Of a stretch of DNA of 64,000 nt, positions 1 to 7,408 are shown in pieces. Position 1 is the stretch's first letter, and every line of letters begins with the position of its first letter. Under the pieces are notes generated by a model. The model made no database searches. It was not told the origin of the DNA and was given only the letters and a program-made list of their open reading frames with translations. Source of the stretch: Nitrospirota bacterium. GTDB taxonomy: Bacteria; Nitrospirota; Nitrospiria; Nitrospirales; Nitrospiraceae. The DNA lies in contig SCVN01000015.1 in assembly GCA_004296885.1 (NCBI GenBank), positions 248,001-312,000 on the forward strand, written 5' to 3'. The translations under genes and the position numbers were made by a program.

Positions 1-163
1 TGTATAGATTGGGCTTCTCAGCCACGAGCCACGGAAGAGTCTTACGCAGTTTCGGTTCTTGCGGGCGATGACGCAGTACCAGCACATCCGCTGGCGATAT
101 CCCGTGTTTCCGCAGAAGATCATTCAGATGCAATACGGCTTTATCATTCACACAAGTGCTCAT
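1..163 (-). CDS. Partial N-terminus of a short conserved protein, possibly GIY-YIG-associated
   Basis: An open minus-strand reading frame starts at ATG 163 and runs off the left edge without a stop (54 codons). It begins MSTCVNDKAVLHLNDLLRK and contains VLVLRHRP followed by LRKTLPWLVAEKPNLY. From memory, the run 'NDLLRKHGI...VLVLRHRP.EP.LRK.LPWL..EKP' is typical of the N-terminal part of a family often annotated as GIY-YIG nuclease-like proteins. The catalytic part would lie outside the window, so nuclease activity cannot be judged here. A plausible promoter lies about 80 bases upstream. The reading frame is well supported; the family name is tentative. Confidence 0.6.
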   Translation of the reverse strand, partial: MSTCVNDKAVLHLNDLLRKHGISPADVLVLRHRPQEPKLRKTLPWLVAEKPNLY

Positions 164-241
164 GATCCGCCTGCCTCACTGAACTAATGAGTATACTGAT
201 CGGCATATCCTGCTCCTGCTAGACCGAGCGGCGATTGCGCG

Positions 242-270
242 ATTCTCATCTGATTTCGACTGCTTGTCAA
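242..270 (-). promoter_or_regulatory. Putative sigma-70 promoter for the left-edge gene
   Basis: On the minus strand TTGACA (270-265) is followed after 17 bases by GAGAAT (247-242), a perfect -35 and a 4/6 match to TATAAT. It would give a leader of about 70 bases before the ATG at 163. Seen by eye only. Confidence 0.4.
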
Positions 271-640
271 GAATCGCACAGCGCAGACTAGCGTGATATG
301 CCGATAGGTAGCCTTGTTTCACCATTGTTTCCCCAAAGGGTGTGTTGGGGCACAAGCCGACTTCACCGGAGGAGCGAAACAGACCGGCGAAACTCTGCCG
401 GGAAGGAAAGCGGAAACTGACTGAGTCCGCGAAGGAATTTCCGAAGGGCGCACGGCGCGATGAATAAAGAGCGCCACGTTTGTGCGCGCCGCCGAGTCGG
501 TGAGGCGGCCGGAACTCCGCCCGGCAGAGTCCGAGGGGCCACTCCGAAGGTGCGGAGGCGAGGCGCCCCGACACACTCGCACTCCGCCCTTCGTCAGCCG
601 AGTCTTAATCAATCTGGAAAGAGCCGCCCGCCCCGGCCAT

Positions 641-668
641 CCTTCGACAGGCTCAGGATGAACGGGCT
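641..668. repeat. Dispersed intergenic repeat (CCTTCGACAGGCTCAGG type)
   Basis: The sequence CCTTCGACAGGCTCAGG followed by ATGAACGGGCT is a motif I recall from intergenic regions of many unrelated environmental genomes. Only one copy was noticed in this window, so the call rests on recall, not on repetition seen here. Confidence 0.45.
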
Positions 669-764
669 TAGGGCTTTGGCTGGTTCTGCTTTCGAGTTTC
701 TTACGGAGTTCGGTAATCTGCTCTTGAATGTGAATCTGGTAGCGTTATGGTCTCTGCAATCGGC

Positions 765-2342
765 CTATCGCTTGGTTCGGTCGATCAGCTTCACCCCTTT
801 GTTGATGATGTCCTGACTGCCGATCAGCTGCGGCGTCTGGTCGTTGTTATATTCCCGCCGCGCCACCCGCTCGACTTGCGGCTTCACATAGGCAAACAGC
901 TCGCCCAACTCGATGACTCCGTCCTTATTTTGATCCGCCTCCCCTTGCAATCCCTTGAGAAAGAAGTAGGTCAGGAGCCCGTGACTCTTCTGAGCGTAGG
1001 TGCTGGACACTTGCTCTCCTGAGCTGGCGGCGAAGACCACGGTTTTGCCCCCGGCGACCAAGGAATTTTCGACCGACAGGACCATCGGCCTGGCCCCCTT
1101 GGCCAGCACGGATCGTCCGCCTGCTCCCGAAAAGCAGGAGTCCAAGAGAACGACCACTTCTTTGGCGGGAAGCTTGGCCAGGTTCTCATACAGCCGCTTG
1201 AGCGGATAGCCCGTGGTTTCGATATAGGCCGGGTCGCCGTCGAACGGCACCAAATAAGCGTCGCCGGTCTTGGGATTCGGCGCCCCGTGGCCAGAAAAAT
1301 AGACGAAGACCGAGTCGCCTTGGTCGACCCGATTCCCCAGCCATTTTTCGAAATACTTTTCCAAGTCGGTCCGGGTGGCACGGTCGTTCGACAGAAACGC
1401 CACGTTTTCTTCCGGATACCCCAGACTCTTCACCAGATAGTCCCGCATAATCCTGGCGTCATGGTCGGCAAACTCCGCCTTGGGGAGGCCCTGCCGATAT
1501 TGCTCGATGCCGACCACCACGGCGTAGGCGGGCCGCTTCCTGGGCGGACCGCCGGCCGGCGCCATATCCACGTCGCTGGACGGAACCGGCCGCGAGGTCG
1601 ATCCTGAGGCGACGTCCGGCCCACCCGATTCTCGTTTGACATAGGCGGCCACGCGCCCGTCGCTCTGCACATCGGCGACCACAGTTCGAACCATGTGGGG
1701 CATTTCCTTCTCAACCGCTTCCAGGATCGAATCCCCGACCGCATCCGTCATGCAGGGAGCCGTGATCGGACTCAATAGAAAGAACGTAAACGCTTGCAGG
1801 ATATTGCACGCATGAAACTGCCCACTGGACAGCCAATTGCCGGGCACGCGCTTGGTTTGCGATTCCTTGGCGAGGACGACTCCGCCGCGAAGGTCTTTCA
1901 GCGTGAGGTCCAATTTGGTTTCGAAGAGCGGTGTTGACGACATGCCGCCGCTCGCGATCACATCAACATTGACCGATGCCAGCAGGTCATGATCCTTCGC
2001 TTTCGATTTCTCCTCGACCACCGTGACCTGCGCGAACACCGTTTGCAATTCCTGCTGCAGCGCCTTGCCGACGGCCTGATAAAAATCGAAGTCCATGTGA
2101 AACAGCGCTACGCCGGATTGGGCGTCAAACGTCACAGATTTCGCATGCTCATCCACCAACAGGGCAACCTTGTAGGGAAGCTTCTGCCCCACCTCGTCAG
2201 CCTGTGCATGATAAAAATCTTCCTTGATCGCACCTCGATAGGTACAAGCCGATCCCGCCAGCAGGACAAGAACCAACACCGCCAGCACGCGCAATTTTTC
2301 CACAGGGGTACCTTTCATGGGCTGCAGGACTAACAGGTTCAT
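765..2342 (-). CDS. Caspase-like (peptidase C14) lipoprotein with EF-hand-type loop
   Basis: A 525-residue protein. Residues 17-33 form a lipoprotein signal with lipobox LAGSAC and lipidation Cys33, so it should be membrane-anchored outside the cytoplasm. Residues 34-240 are a domain I do not recognise. A caspase fold starts near 270 ([11 protein letters not shown]) and carries the catalytic pair His352 (YFSGHG) and Cys403 (LLDSCFSG). A canonical EF-hand-type loop, [12 protein letters not shown], lies at 470-481, suggesting calcium control. The ATG at 2342 overlaps the cysE stop (ATGA), indicating translational coupling; ATG 2318 (MKGTPVEK) is an alternative start that still keeps the signal peptide. 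Substrate unknown. Confidence 0.88.
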   Translation of the reverse strand: MNLLVLQPMKGTPVEKLRVLAVLVLVLLAGSACTYRGAIKEDFYHAQADEVGQKLPYKVALLVDEHAKSVTFDAQSGVALFHMDFDFYQAVGKALQQELQTVFAQVTVVEEKSKAKDHDLLASVNVDVIASGGMSSTPLFETKLDLTLKDLRGGVVLAKESQTKRVPGNWLSSGQFHACNILQAFTFFLLSPITAPCMTDAVGDSILEAVEKEMPHMVRTVVADVQSDGRVAAYVKRESGGPDVASGSTSRPVPSSDVDMAPAGGPPRKRPAYAVVVGIEQYRQGLPKAEFADHDARIMRDYLVKSLGYPEENVAFLSNDRATRTDLEKYFEKWLGNRVDQGDSVFVYFSGHGAPNPKTGDAYLVPFDGDPAYIETTGYPLKRLYENLAKLPAKEVVVLLDSCFSGAGGRSVLAKGARPMVLSVENSLVAGGKTVVFAASSGEQVSSTYAQKSHGLLTYFFLKGLQGEADQNKDGVIELGELFAYVKPQVERVARREYNNDQTPQLIGSQDIINKGVKLIDRTKR

Positions 2343-2974
2343 CGTGGATTTTCGAGTTTCTTGCGGAGTTCGATGATTTCGCGTTCGAGGGCTTCGAAGC
2401 GGTCGGCGATGGGGTCCGGCAGGTTGATGTGATCCATGGTGGCTTCGGGCAGGCGCTCCCCTTCCATCTTGATGATCCTGGCCGGCACGCCGGTCACCGT
2501 GGAGTTGGGCGGCACGGACTTGAGCACGACGGAGTTGGCCCCGATCTTGACGTTGTCTCCGACCTTGATGCCGCCGAGGATTTTAGCCCCCGCCCCGACG
2601 ACGACATGATTCCCCAGCGTGGGATGGCGCTTGCCATGTTCTTTGCCGGTCCCACCGAGCGTCACGCCCTGAAACAGCGTCACATAGTCGCCGATCTCGG
2701 CCGTTTCGCCGATCACCACCCCCATCCCGTGGTCGATAAAGAAACTCTTGCCGATCTTGGCCGCCGGGTGAATCTCGATTCCCGTCAGCCACCGGGCCAG
2801 TTGCGAAATGGCGCGCGGGATGAACGGCACACTGTGCGTGTTGAGCCAATGCGAGACCCGATAAGCCAACAAGGCGTGGAACCCGGCATAGGTCAGCACG
2901 ACCTCCAGCTTGCTCGTGGCCGCCGGGTCACGGTCAAAGACGGCCTGTAAGTCCTGTTGAATCCGCTGAAACAT
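2339..2974 (-). CDS. cysE: Serine O-acetyltransferase
   Basis: CysE makes O-acetylserine from serine and acetyl-CoA, the first step of cysteine synthesis in the cytosol. The 211-residue protein has the family signature [16 protein letters not shown] and the active-site stretch [13 protein letters not shown] (Asp81-His82). Left-handed beta-helix hexapeptide repeats run from about 67 to 165, with His117 in KRHPTLG. It is the short form, lacking much of the long N-terminal helical region of the E. coli enzyme and similar in size to Bacillus CysE. No Shine-Dalgarno is visible: an AAAGTC-type repeat arm ends about 13 bases upstream of the start. The stop overlaps the next gene's ATG. Confidence 0.95.
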   Translation of the reverse strand: MFQRIQQDLQAVFDRDPAATSKLEVVLTYAGFHALLAYRVSHWLNTHSVPFIPRAISQLARWLTGIEIHPAAKIGKSFFIDHGMGVVIGETAEIGDYVTLFQGVTLGGTGKEHGKRHPTLGNHVVVGAGAKILGGIKVGDNVKIGANSVVLKSVPPNSTVTGVPARIIKMEGERLPEATMDHINLPDPIADRFEALEREIIELRKKLENPR

Positions 2975-2987
2975 AAGAGTCTTGAAA

Positions 2988-3014
2988 GTTCGAAAGTCGT
3001 AAAGTCTAAAAGTC
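2988..3014. repeat. Left inverted-repeat arm (AAAGTC family)
   Basis: Iterations of GAAAGTC-like words. It is complementary to 3425-3451 with 3 mismatches in 27. It lies immediately upstream of cysE and downstream of the four-helix-bundle gene; similar words continue leftward to 2984. Confidence 0.85.
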
Positions 3015-3033
3015 TTCGGAGAAATGCAGTAAG

Positions 3034-3402
3034 CTACATTTCAGCGCCCAAATAGGTTATGAAGCCGGAGAGTGCTCTTGAGACCTCTTCGGCCCTGGCT
3101 TTTAGGTCGGCAAACTCCTCGACGGTAAGATACCCCAAATCCGATGCCACATATAGTTGGCTGCGGACCTCTCCTGCGGAACCTTTGGCCATATAGAGAA
3201 ATCTCTGAAATTCTTTTTCCGATCCCCTCTCGAACCCTTCCGCAATGTCGGATATCACGGAAACAGCCGCTCTTCTGATTTGGTCGCGAAGGCCAAAGTC
3301 CGTCGAAAACCTACCCTGACCGCTCGCTCGATATACAGCTGCGACAAGCTCTCTTGCTAATTGCCAGGCTTTGATCTCCTCAAATCGTTCAATCTTCGGC
3401 AA
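3034..3402 (-). CDS. Four-helix-bundle protein (S23 / 23S rRNA IVS-protein family)
   Basis: About 122 residues starting at TTG 3402 ([19 protein letters not shown]). The family hallmarks are visible: F..I.AWQ.A at the start, [23 protein letters not shown] in the middle (residues about 30-52), then [21 protein letters not shown] and [12 protein letters not shown]. Family members are small helical bundles, found in 23S rRNA intervening sequences and related to Avd of diversity-generating retroelements; their function outside those settings is unknown. TTG is preferred because GGAGGAGG sits just upstream and family members normally start here. An ATG at 3507 is in frame but would run through the repeat arm and the ispF 3' end. 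The gene is enclosed by inverted repeats. Confidence 0.85.
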   Translation of the reverse strand: MPKIERFEEIKAWQLARELVAAVYRASGQGRFSTDFGLRDQIRRAAVSVISDIAEGFERGSEKEFQRFLYMAKGSAGEVRSQLYVASDLGYLTVEEFADLKARAEEVSRALSGFITYLGAEM

Positions 3403-3424
3403 AGGCCTCCTCCAGCAACTTGCC

Positions 3425-3451
3425 GACTTTCTGACTTTACGACTTTCCAAC
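3425..3451. repeat. Right inverted-repeat arm (GACTTT family)
   Basis: Iterations of GACTTT-like words, inverted relative to 2988-3014. It overlaps the 3' end of ispF and supplies its last codons and stop (GGA AAG TCG TAA on the minus strand). Confidence 0.85.
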
Positions 3452-3919
3452 TGTTTCGATGAGACAAATTGCCTGGGCGGCGATCGCTTCTTCCCGCCCG
3501 ACCGCATCCAGCCCTTCGCCGCTCTTGACCTTCACGTTCACGGCGGCCCGCTCGATCTTCAGCACTTCCGCCAGCCGGACCGCCATCGTTTCCAGATGCG
3601 GGCCGAGCCTGGGCGCCTGGGCGATGATCACCGTATCCACGTTCACCAGGCAATAGCCCTTCTTGGCCAGCAACCCGTTCACTTCCTCCAGCAGGATCAG
3701 GCTGGAGATGTTCTTGTAGCGCGGATCGGAGCTGGGATAATGTTTCCCCAGATCTCCTTCCCCCATGGCGCCCAGCATCGCATCGCAGACCGCATGGACC
3801 AGCGCATCAGCATCCGAATGGCCGACCAGGCCCTGCGTATGAGGGATCTCGATGCCCCCCAGAATCAGCTTCCGCCCCTTGCCCAACGGATGGATATCAT
3901 ATCCCAGCCCAACTCGCAT
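3437..3919 (-). CDS. ispF: 2-C-methyl-D-erythritol 2,4-cyclodiphosphate synthase
   Basis: IspF catalyses the fifth step of the MEP isoprenoid pathway, converting CDP-ME 2-phosphate to MEcPP. From ATG 3919 the protein is 160 residues, the usual size, and begins MRVGLGYDIHPL. The metal ligands Asp8, His10 and His42 (GHSDADALVHAV) are present, and the C-terminal substrate region contains KSGEGLDAVGRE. GGAAGG lies 5 bases before the chosen start; an ATG 15 bases upstream is less likely. The end is unusual: the last residues GKS and the TAA are encoded by the repeat arm at 3425-3451. It follows ispD closely, as is common. Confidence 0.95.
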   Translation of the reverse strand: MRVGLGYDIHPLGKGRKLILGGIEIPHTQGLVGHSDADALVHAVCDAMLGAMGEGDLGKHYPSSDPRYKNISSLILLEEVNGLLAKKGYCLVNVDTVIIAQAPRLGPHLETMAVRLAEVLKIERAAVNVKVKSGEGLDAVGREEAIAAQAICLIETVGKS

Positions 3920-3944
3920 GCGCCTTCCTTTCATACAACGGAAT

Positions 3945-3995
3945 AGTCCGAAAGTCCGAAAGTCGAGACTTGAAGACTTTATGGACTTTGTGACT
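3945..3995. repeat. AAAGTC/GACTTT hairpin between ispD and ispF
   Basis: The left arm 3945-3964 (AGTCCGAAAGTCCGAAAGTC) and right arm 3975-3995 (GACTTT-ATG-GACTTT-GT-GACT) are complementary except in the short spacers, with a 10-base loop. The right arm encodes the tail and stop of IspD. It looks like an 'empty' version of the element at 2988-3451. Confidence 0.8.
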
Positions 3996-4698
3996 TTGCG
4001 ACCTTTTGTCGCGCCGCCAGGATCGCCTCGCCGATGGCGAAGTCTTCCGGCCTGGTAATCTTGATATTCTCTCCGCTCCCCTCCACGATCGCCACCGGAT
4101 ATCCGAGCCGCTCCACCAACTGCGTGTCGTCGGTCCCCTGCACCCCCTCGAGCGCCGCCTTGCGGTGCGCCTCCTCAAAAATCGCCCGTCGGAACGCCTG
4201 CGGGGTCTGGGCCAGCCAGAGCCGGCCCCGGTCCACCGTGCCGCTCACCAGGCCGTCCGGGCCGACTTGCTTGACCGTGTCCTTCATGGGGATCGCCACC
4301 AATGCCGCCCCATGTTTGGCCGCCGCTTCGATCACCAGCCGGATCATCTCGCGGGTGACAAACGGCCGCACGGCATCGTGCACCAGCACGAACTCGACCC
4401 CGTCGCTCACGGCCTGGAGCCCGTGATGCACGGAATCCTGGCGCTGCGCGCCGCCGGCCACGATTTTCCTGACTTTGGTGAGACGGTGGGGGGTGACGAT
4501 CTCCCGCAAGCAGAACTCGCGGTCCGCCTCGGGCACGGCCAGGATGATCTCGACGATCTCCTCCGCCGCCTCCAGCGCCCGGAGCGTATGGACCAACAGG
4601 GGAAGACCCCCGAGTGCCAGAAACTGCTTGGGGGTCGAAGCCCCCATGCGAACCCCGCGCCCGGCGGCCGGTACGAGAGCAGACGTTCGGTTACCCAC
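3979..4698 (-). CDS. ispD: 2-C-methyl-D-erythritol 4-phosphate cytidylyltransferase
   Basis: IspD joins CTP and MEP to give CDP-ME in the MEP pathway. The 239-residue protein has the nucleotidyltransferase loop PAAGRGVRMG (10-19) with TPKQF just after, the core motif VHDAVRPF (106-113) and GTDDTQLVER near the C-terminus. The start is GTG at 4698, overlapping the upstream PIN-TRAM gene by 8 bases. The last eight or nine residues (KVAKSQSP) and the TAA are read from the hairpin repeat at 3945-3995 and look like an acquired tail beyond the normal family end. Confidence 0.95.
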   Translation of the reverse strand: MGNRTSALVPAAGRGVRMGASTPKQFLALGGLPLLVHTLRALEAAEEIVEIILAVPEADREFCLREIVTPHRLTKVRKIVAGGAQRQDSVHHGLQAVSDGVEFVLVHDAVRPFVTREMIRLVIEAAAKHGAALVAIPMKDTVKQVGPDGLVSGTVDRGRLWLAQTPQAFRRAIFEEAHRKAALEGVQGTDDTQLVERLGYPVAIVEGSGENIKITRPEDFAIGEAILAARQKVAKSQSP

Positions 4699-5713
4699 GC
4701 GCGACTTGAAACTCCTCCTTCTCCGTCTCCTCGCGCAAGCGCGTGAAGATCATCCGACCCGCCGTCGTCTGCAGCACGCTGGTGACGATCACGTCCACGT
4801 TCCGCCCGATGCAGCGTTTGGCGTTGTCCACCACGATCATCGTCCCATCGTCCAGGTAGGCCACGCCTTGTCCGGCTTCCTTGCCCTCTTTCAACACGAA
4901 GACCCGGATGGTCTCGCCCGGCAACACTACCGGCCGGAGCGCATTGCACAGTTCGTTGATGTTCAGCACACGCACGCCCTGTAGCTCCGCGACCTTGTTC
5001 AGATTGAGGTCGTTCGTGATGACCTTGGCGCCCACTTTCTTGGCCAGGACGACGAGTTTGGAATCCACGTCTTTGACGTTGGGAAAATCGTCGTCGATGA
5101 TCCGCACGTCGATATCCACCATCTTCTGGATCTTGTTCAAGATGTCCAGCCCCCGCCGGCCCCGCGCCCGCTTCAAAGAATCCGACGAGTCGGCGATGTG
5201 CTGCAGCTCTTGTAGAATGAATTGCGGCACCAGAAAGGTGCCCTCCAGGAAACCGGTCTCGCAGAGATCCGCCACCCGCCCATCGATGATTACGCTGGTA
5301 TCGAGAATCTTATGATTGCCGGTCACCACCGCATGCTCGGGATGCTTGGACTGCCCCGTGATCCGCTCCCGGCCGAACTTCGCTCCCAGCACCAACCCCA
5401 GGTAGGGCAGCCCCAGGAGAAACAACAGCCCGCCGATGTGGAATAGGAACGTCTCGACATCGAAGATGGCGCTGCCGACCCATTCGACGAGGCCGGTCAG
5501 GACCAGCCCGATGGCCAGCCCGCCGGTTCCGCCCACGACCAGCCCGAAAGACGCCTTTTGAAGCAGGTACTCTGCAATAAGAATAAGGCCGCCCGTCAAT
5601 GCTCCGATGGCAAACCCGGCTGCGAGCAGGGGACCCGTCGGATCCTCCCCGCGCAAAAATAAAGTCATCCCTGCCAGGGCGCTCAGGAGCACGAAAACGA
5701 TTCGCCGTGCCAT
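4691..5713 (-). CDS. PIN-TRAM domain membrane protein (YacL-like putative RNase)
   Basis: A 340-residue protein. The N-terminal part has about four hydrophobic segments (roughly 5-22, 28-50, 57-76, 91-111). A PIN nuclease domain begins at KILDTSVIIDGRVADL (about 135) and shows its acidic residues Asp138, Glu169, Asp215/Asp217 (VKDVDSKL) and Asp235 (ITNDLNL). A TRAM RNA-binding domain fills about 265-325. Relatives such as Bacillus YacL sit next to ispD, as here. ATG 5713 is chosen because GGGGTGAT precedes it; an in-frame upstream extension lacks this. RNase activity is inferred from the family. Confidence 0.88.
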   Translation of the reverse strand: MARRIVFVLLSALAGMTLFLRGEDPTGPLLAAGFAIGALTGGLILIAEYLLQKASFGLVVGGTGGLAIGLVLTGLVEWVGSAIFDVETFLFHIGGLLFLLGLPYLGLVLGAKFGRERITGQSKHPEHAVVTGNHKILDTSVIIDGRVADLCETGFLEGTFLVPQFILQELQHIADSSDSLKRARGRRGLDILNKIQKMVDIDVRIIDDDFPNVKDVDSKLVVLAKKVGAKVITNDLNLNKVAELQGVRVLNINELCNALRPVVLPGETIRVFVLKEGKEAGQGVAYLDDGTMIVVDNAKRCIGRNVDVIVTSVLQTTAGRMIFTRLREETEKEEFQVARG

Positions 5714-5794
5714 CGCATCACCCCCTTTCGGTCGACCATTATAACACTGCCTGCCGCAAACGCCGGCCGCCACAGTCTACCCTACCGCCGGAGG

Positions 5795-7354
5795 CTAAGA
5801 CTTCAACGTGAGGTAGGTCGTGAGACCCTGGCGTTTGATCAACAACAGAACAGCCTCGCCTTTGCCGGATTTGGCGGCCGCCTGCTCGTAGGCCTTGAGC
5901 GTCGGAGTCGGTTTCCGGTTCACTTCCAGGATCAGATCGCCCTCTTTGACGCCCGCCTCCTCTGCCGCGCTGCCGGAGCGGACTCGCGCCACCACCACCC
6001 CTTTTTCGTTGCCTCCCAGCCCAAACCGACGGGCCCACTCGCTGTTGAGCTCGCGCACGTCCAGGTCCGACAGGAGACCGGACGGCCTGATCCCCTCCCC
6101 GCCTTCATCGCCGTCGCCGTCACCGCCGCCGGCTTGCGCCATATTCTTCGGCTGCTCCGCGATCGTCACATCCACCGTGCGCTGGCCCTTGTTGCGAACG
6201 AACTTGACCGTGGTTTTCTTGCCCACCGGGGTCTGCGCCACAATATTCCTGAGGTGGGTGGGGGTCTCCACGGACTTGCCGTCGAACTCGAGGATCACAT
6301 CCCCGCGCTCCAGCCCCGCCTTCTTGGCCGGACTGCCGTCCAGGACATCGCTGACCAGGACCCCCTTGGATTCCGACAGCCCGAACTGCGACGCCAGTTC
6401 CGGCGAGAGCTCCTGAATGGACACGCCCAGCCAACCCCGCACGACTTTGCCGGCCTTGACCAGCTGCTCCAGGATCGACCGCGCCATGTTGCTGGGCACG
6501 GCGAACCCGATGCCCATGTTGCCGCCGCTCTGGCTGAAGATCGCCGTATTGATCCCGACCAGTTCGCCGCGCACGTTCACCAGCGCACCACCCGAGTTGC
6601 CGGGGTTGATGGCCGCATCGGTTTGGATGAAGTCTTCGTACTCCGCAATCCCCATGCTGGCCCGCCCGACCGCGCTGACAATGCCCATGGTCACCGTCTG
6701 GGTCAGCCCGAAGGGGTTCCCGACAGCGAGCACGAACTCCCCCACCTCCAGCTTGTCCGAGTCGGACCAGGGAATCGTATGCAAGCCCTCCGCTTCGACT
6801 TTCAGCACCGCCAGGTCGGTCTTGGAATCCGTCCCGATCAACTTGGCTTTGAACTCACGTTTGTCGGACAGGAATACCTTGATCTCATCGGCCTTGCTGA
6901 CCACGTGATTGTTCGTGATGATCAGGCCGTTCGGGTCCACGATCACGCCCGACCCCAGGCTCCGCTCCTTCCGCTCGCGCGGGGCCTCGAACCGCTTGAA
7001 AAACTCGTCACCGAAGAAGCGGCGAAAGAACGGGTCGTCGAAGGGCATGGCCTGGGGCCCCTCCCCGCTCTTGCCGCTTCGCGTGGTGAAAATGTTCACC
7101 ACGGCCGGCTTCACGCTTTTGGCGATCTGGACGAAATTCTGATTGCTCCCGATGACCGATGGCGGCGCCGGCGTCGGCGAAAGCCCGGCCACGGGCGGCT
7201 CGGGCACCGCATGCCCGAACGGCAGCCAGCCCATATCGGCCGCCACCACCAATCCGATCAGCACGCCCAGTCCGATCAACAGGATACTGGCCAGCCAGGA
7301 CGAACGCCGCCGATTCCGCGCCGGCGCCTTTTCTTCCAATTGCTCCATCCCCAT
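5795..7354 (-). CDS. HtrA/DegP-family serine protease with two PDZ domains
   Basis: A periplasmic quality-control protease of 519 residues. One membrane-spanning or signal segment lies at 20-40. The trypsin-like domain has the full triad: His150 (TNNHVV), Asp180 (SKTDLAVL) and Ser254 (NPGNSGGAL). Two PDZ domains follow (about 300-390 and 415-510), linked by a glycine/aspartate-rich stretch (AGGGDGDGDEGGEG). No twin cysteines or Q-linker typical of DegP are evident, so a DegQ/MucD-like role is equally possible. ATG 7354 is taken as the start; a second ATG two codons later is possible. Spacing to the downstream gene suggests separate or loose co-transcription. Confidence 0.92.
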   Translation of the reverse strand: MGMEQLEEKAPARNRRRSSWLASILLIGLGVLIGLVVAADMGWLPFGHAVPEPPVAGLSPTPAPPSVIGSNQNFVQIAKSVKPAVVNIFTTRSGKSGEGPQAMPFDDPFFRRFFGDEFFKRFEAPRERKERSLGSGVIVDPNGLIITNNHVVSKADEIKVFLSDKREFKAKLIGTDSKTDLAVLKVEAEGLHTIPWSDSDKLEVGEFVLAVGNPFGLTQTVTMGIVSAVGRASMGIAEYEDFIQTDAAINPGNSGGALVNVRGELVGINTAIFSQSGGNMGIGFAVPSNMARSILEQLVKAGKVVRGWLGVSIQELSPELASQFGLSESKGVLVSDVLDGSPAKKAGLERGDVILEFDGKSVETPTHLRNIVAQTPVGKKTTVKFVRNKGQRTVDVTIAEQPKNMAQAGGGDGDGDEGGEGIRPSGLLSDLDVRELNSEWARRFGLGGNEKGVVVARVRSGSAAEEAGVKEGDLILEVNRKPTPTLKAYEQAAAKSGKGEAVLLLIKRQGLTTYLTLKS

Positions 7355-7408
7355 AGCCGCTAGATCGCCACAAGAATATGTCGACTGCCTGCTTGCCGGA
7401 CAGCCCGC

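Larger units (their letters stand above)
164..764. other. Gene-free 600-bp interval
   Basis: No reading frame here has protein-like character; the open frames are arginine/proline-rich readings of GC-rich DNA. The interval holds the promoter candidate at 242-270, a small perfect hairpin (CCGGC-GAAACTCT-GCCGG, about 384-401) and the CCTTCGACAGGCTCAGG-type dispersed repeat near 641-668. A minus-strand stretch near 690-740 reads as a short coiled-coil-like peptide ending ELRKKLE, but it is bounded by stops and has no start. I see no tRNA or known RNA. Confidence 0.5.
2988..3451. mobile_element. Candidate IVS-like element: four-helix-bundle gene enclosed by 27-bp inverted repeats
   Basis: Two arms in inverted orientation (2988-3014 and 3425-3451) match at 24 of 27 positions and tightly enclose a single small gene (3034-3402), leaving about 20 bases on each side. 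RNA from this interval could fold with the arms as a stem and the gene in the loop, the same plan as 23S rRNA intervening sequences that encode S23 four-helix-bundle proteins. Related hairpins without a gene occur at 3945-3995, 11723-11778 and 43093-43174. No transposase or target-site duplication was recognised. That it is or was mobile is inference. Confidence 0.5.

Noticed and set aside
690-740. Similarity between a minus-strand peptide ending ELRKKLES and the cysE C-terminus ELRKKLENP
   Set aside because: Only a short coiled-coil-like match bounded by stops; likely chance, although a decayed fragment cannot be fully excluded.
460-816. Open plus-strand frame of 118 codons in the left intergenic region
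   Set aside because: Composition is that of GC-rich noncoding DNA (Arg/Pro/Ala-rich), it has no recognisable motif or binding site, and it runs into the 3' end of the caspase-like gene on the other strand.
3403-3507. N-terminal extension of the four-helix-bundle protein from ATG 3507
   Set aside because: It would be encoded by the ispF 3' end and the repeat arm, while the TTG at 3402 has a strong ribosome binding site and matches the family start.
3945-3995. Hairpins interpreted as ordinary rho-independent terminators
   Set aside because: None of the repeat hairpins is followed by a clear T-tract, and several lie inside likely operons, so termination is not assumed.
4407-4949. Long alternative frames inside ispD and the PIN-TRAM gene
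   Set aside because: They are overlapping readings of confidently assigned genes and have Arg/Gly-rich shadow composition.
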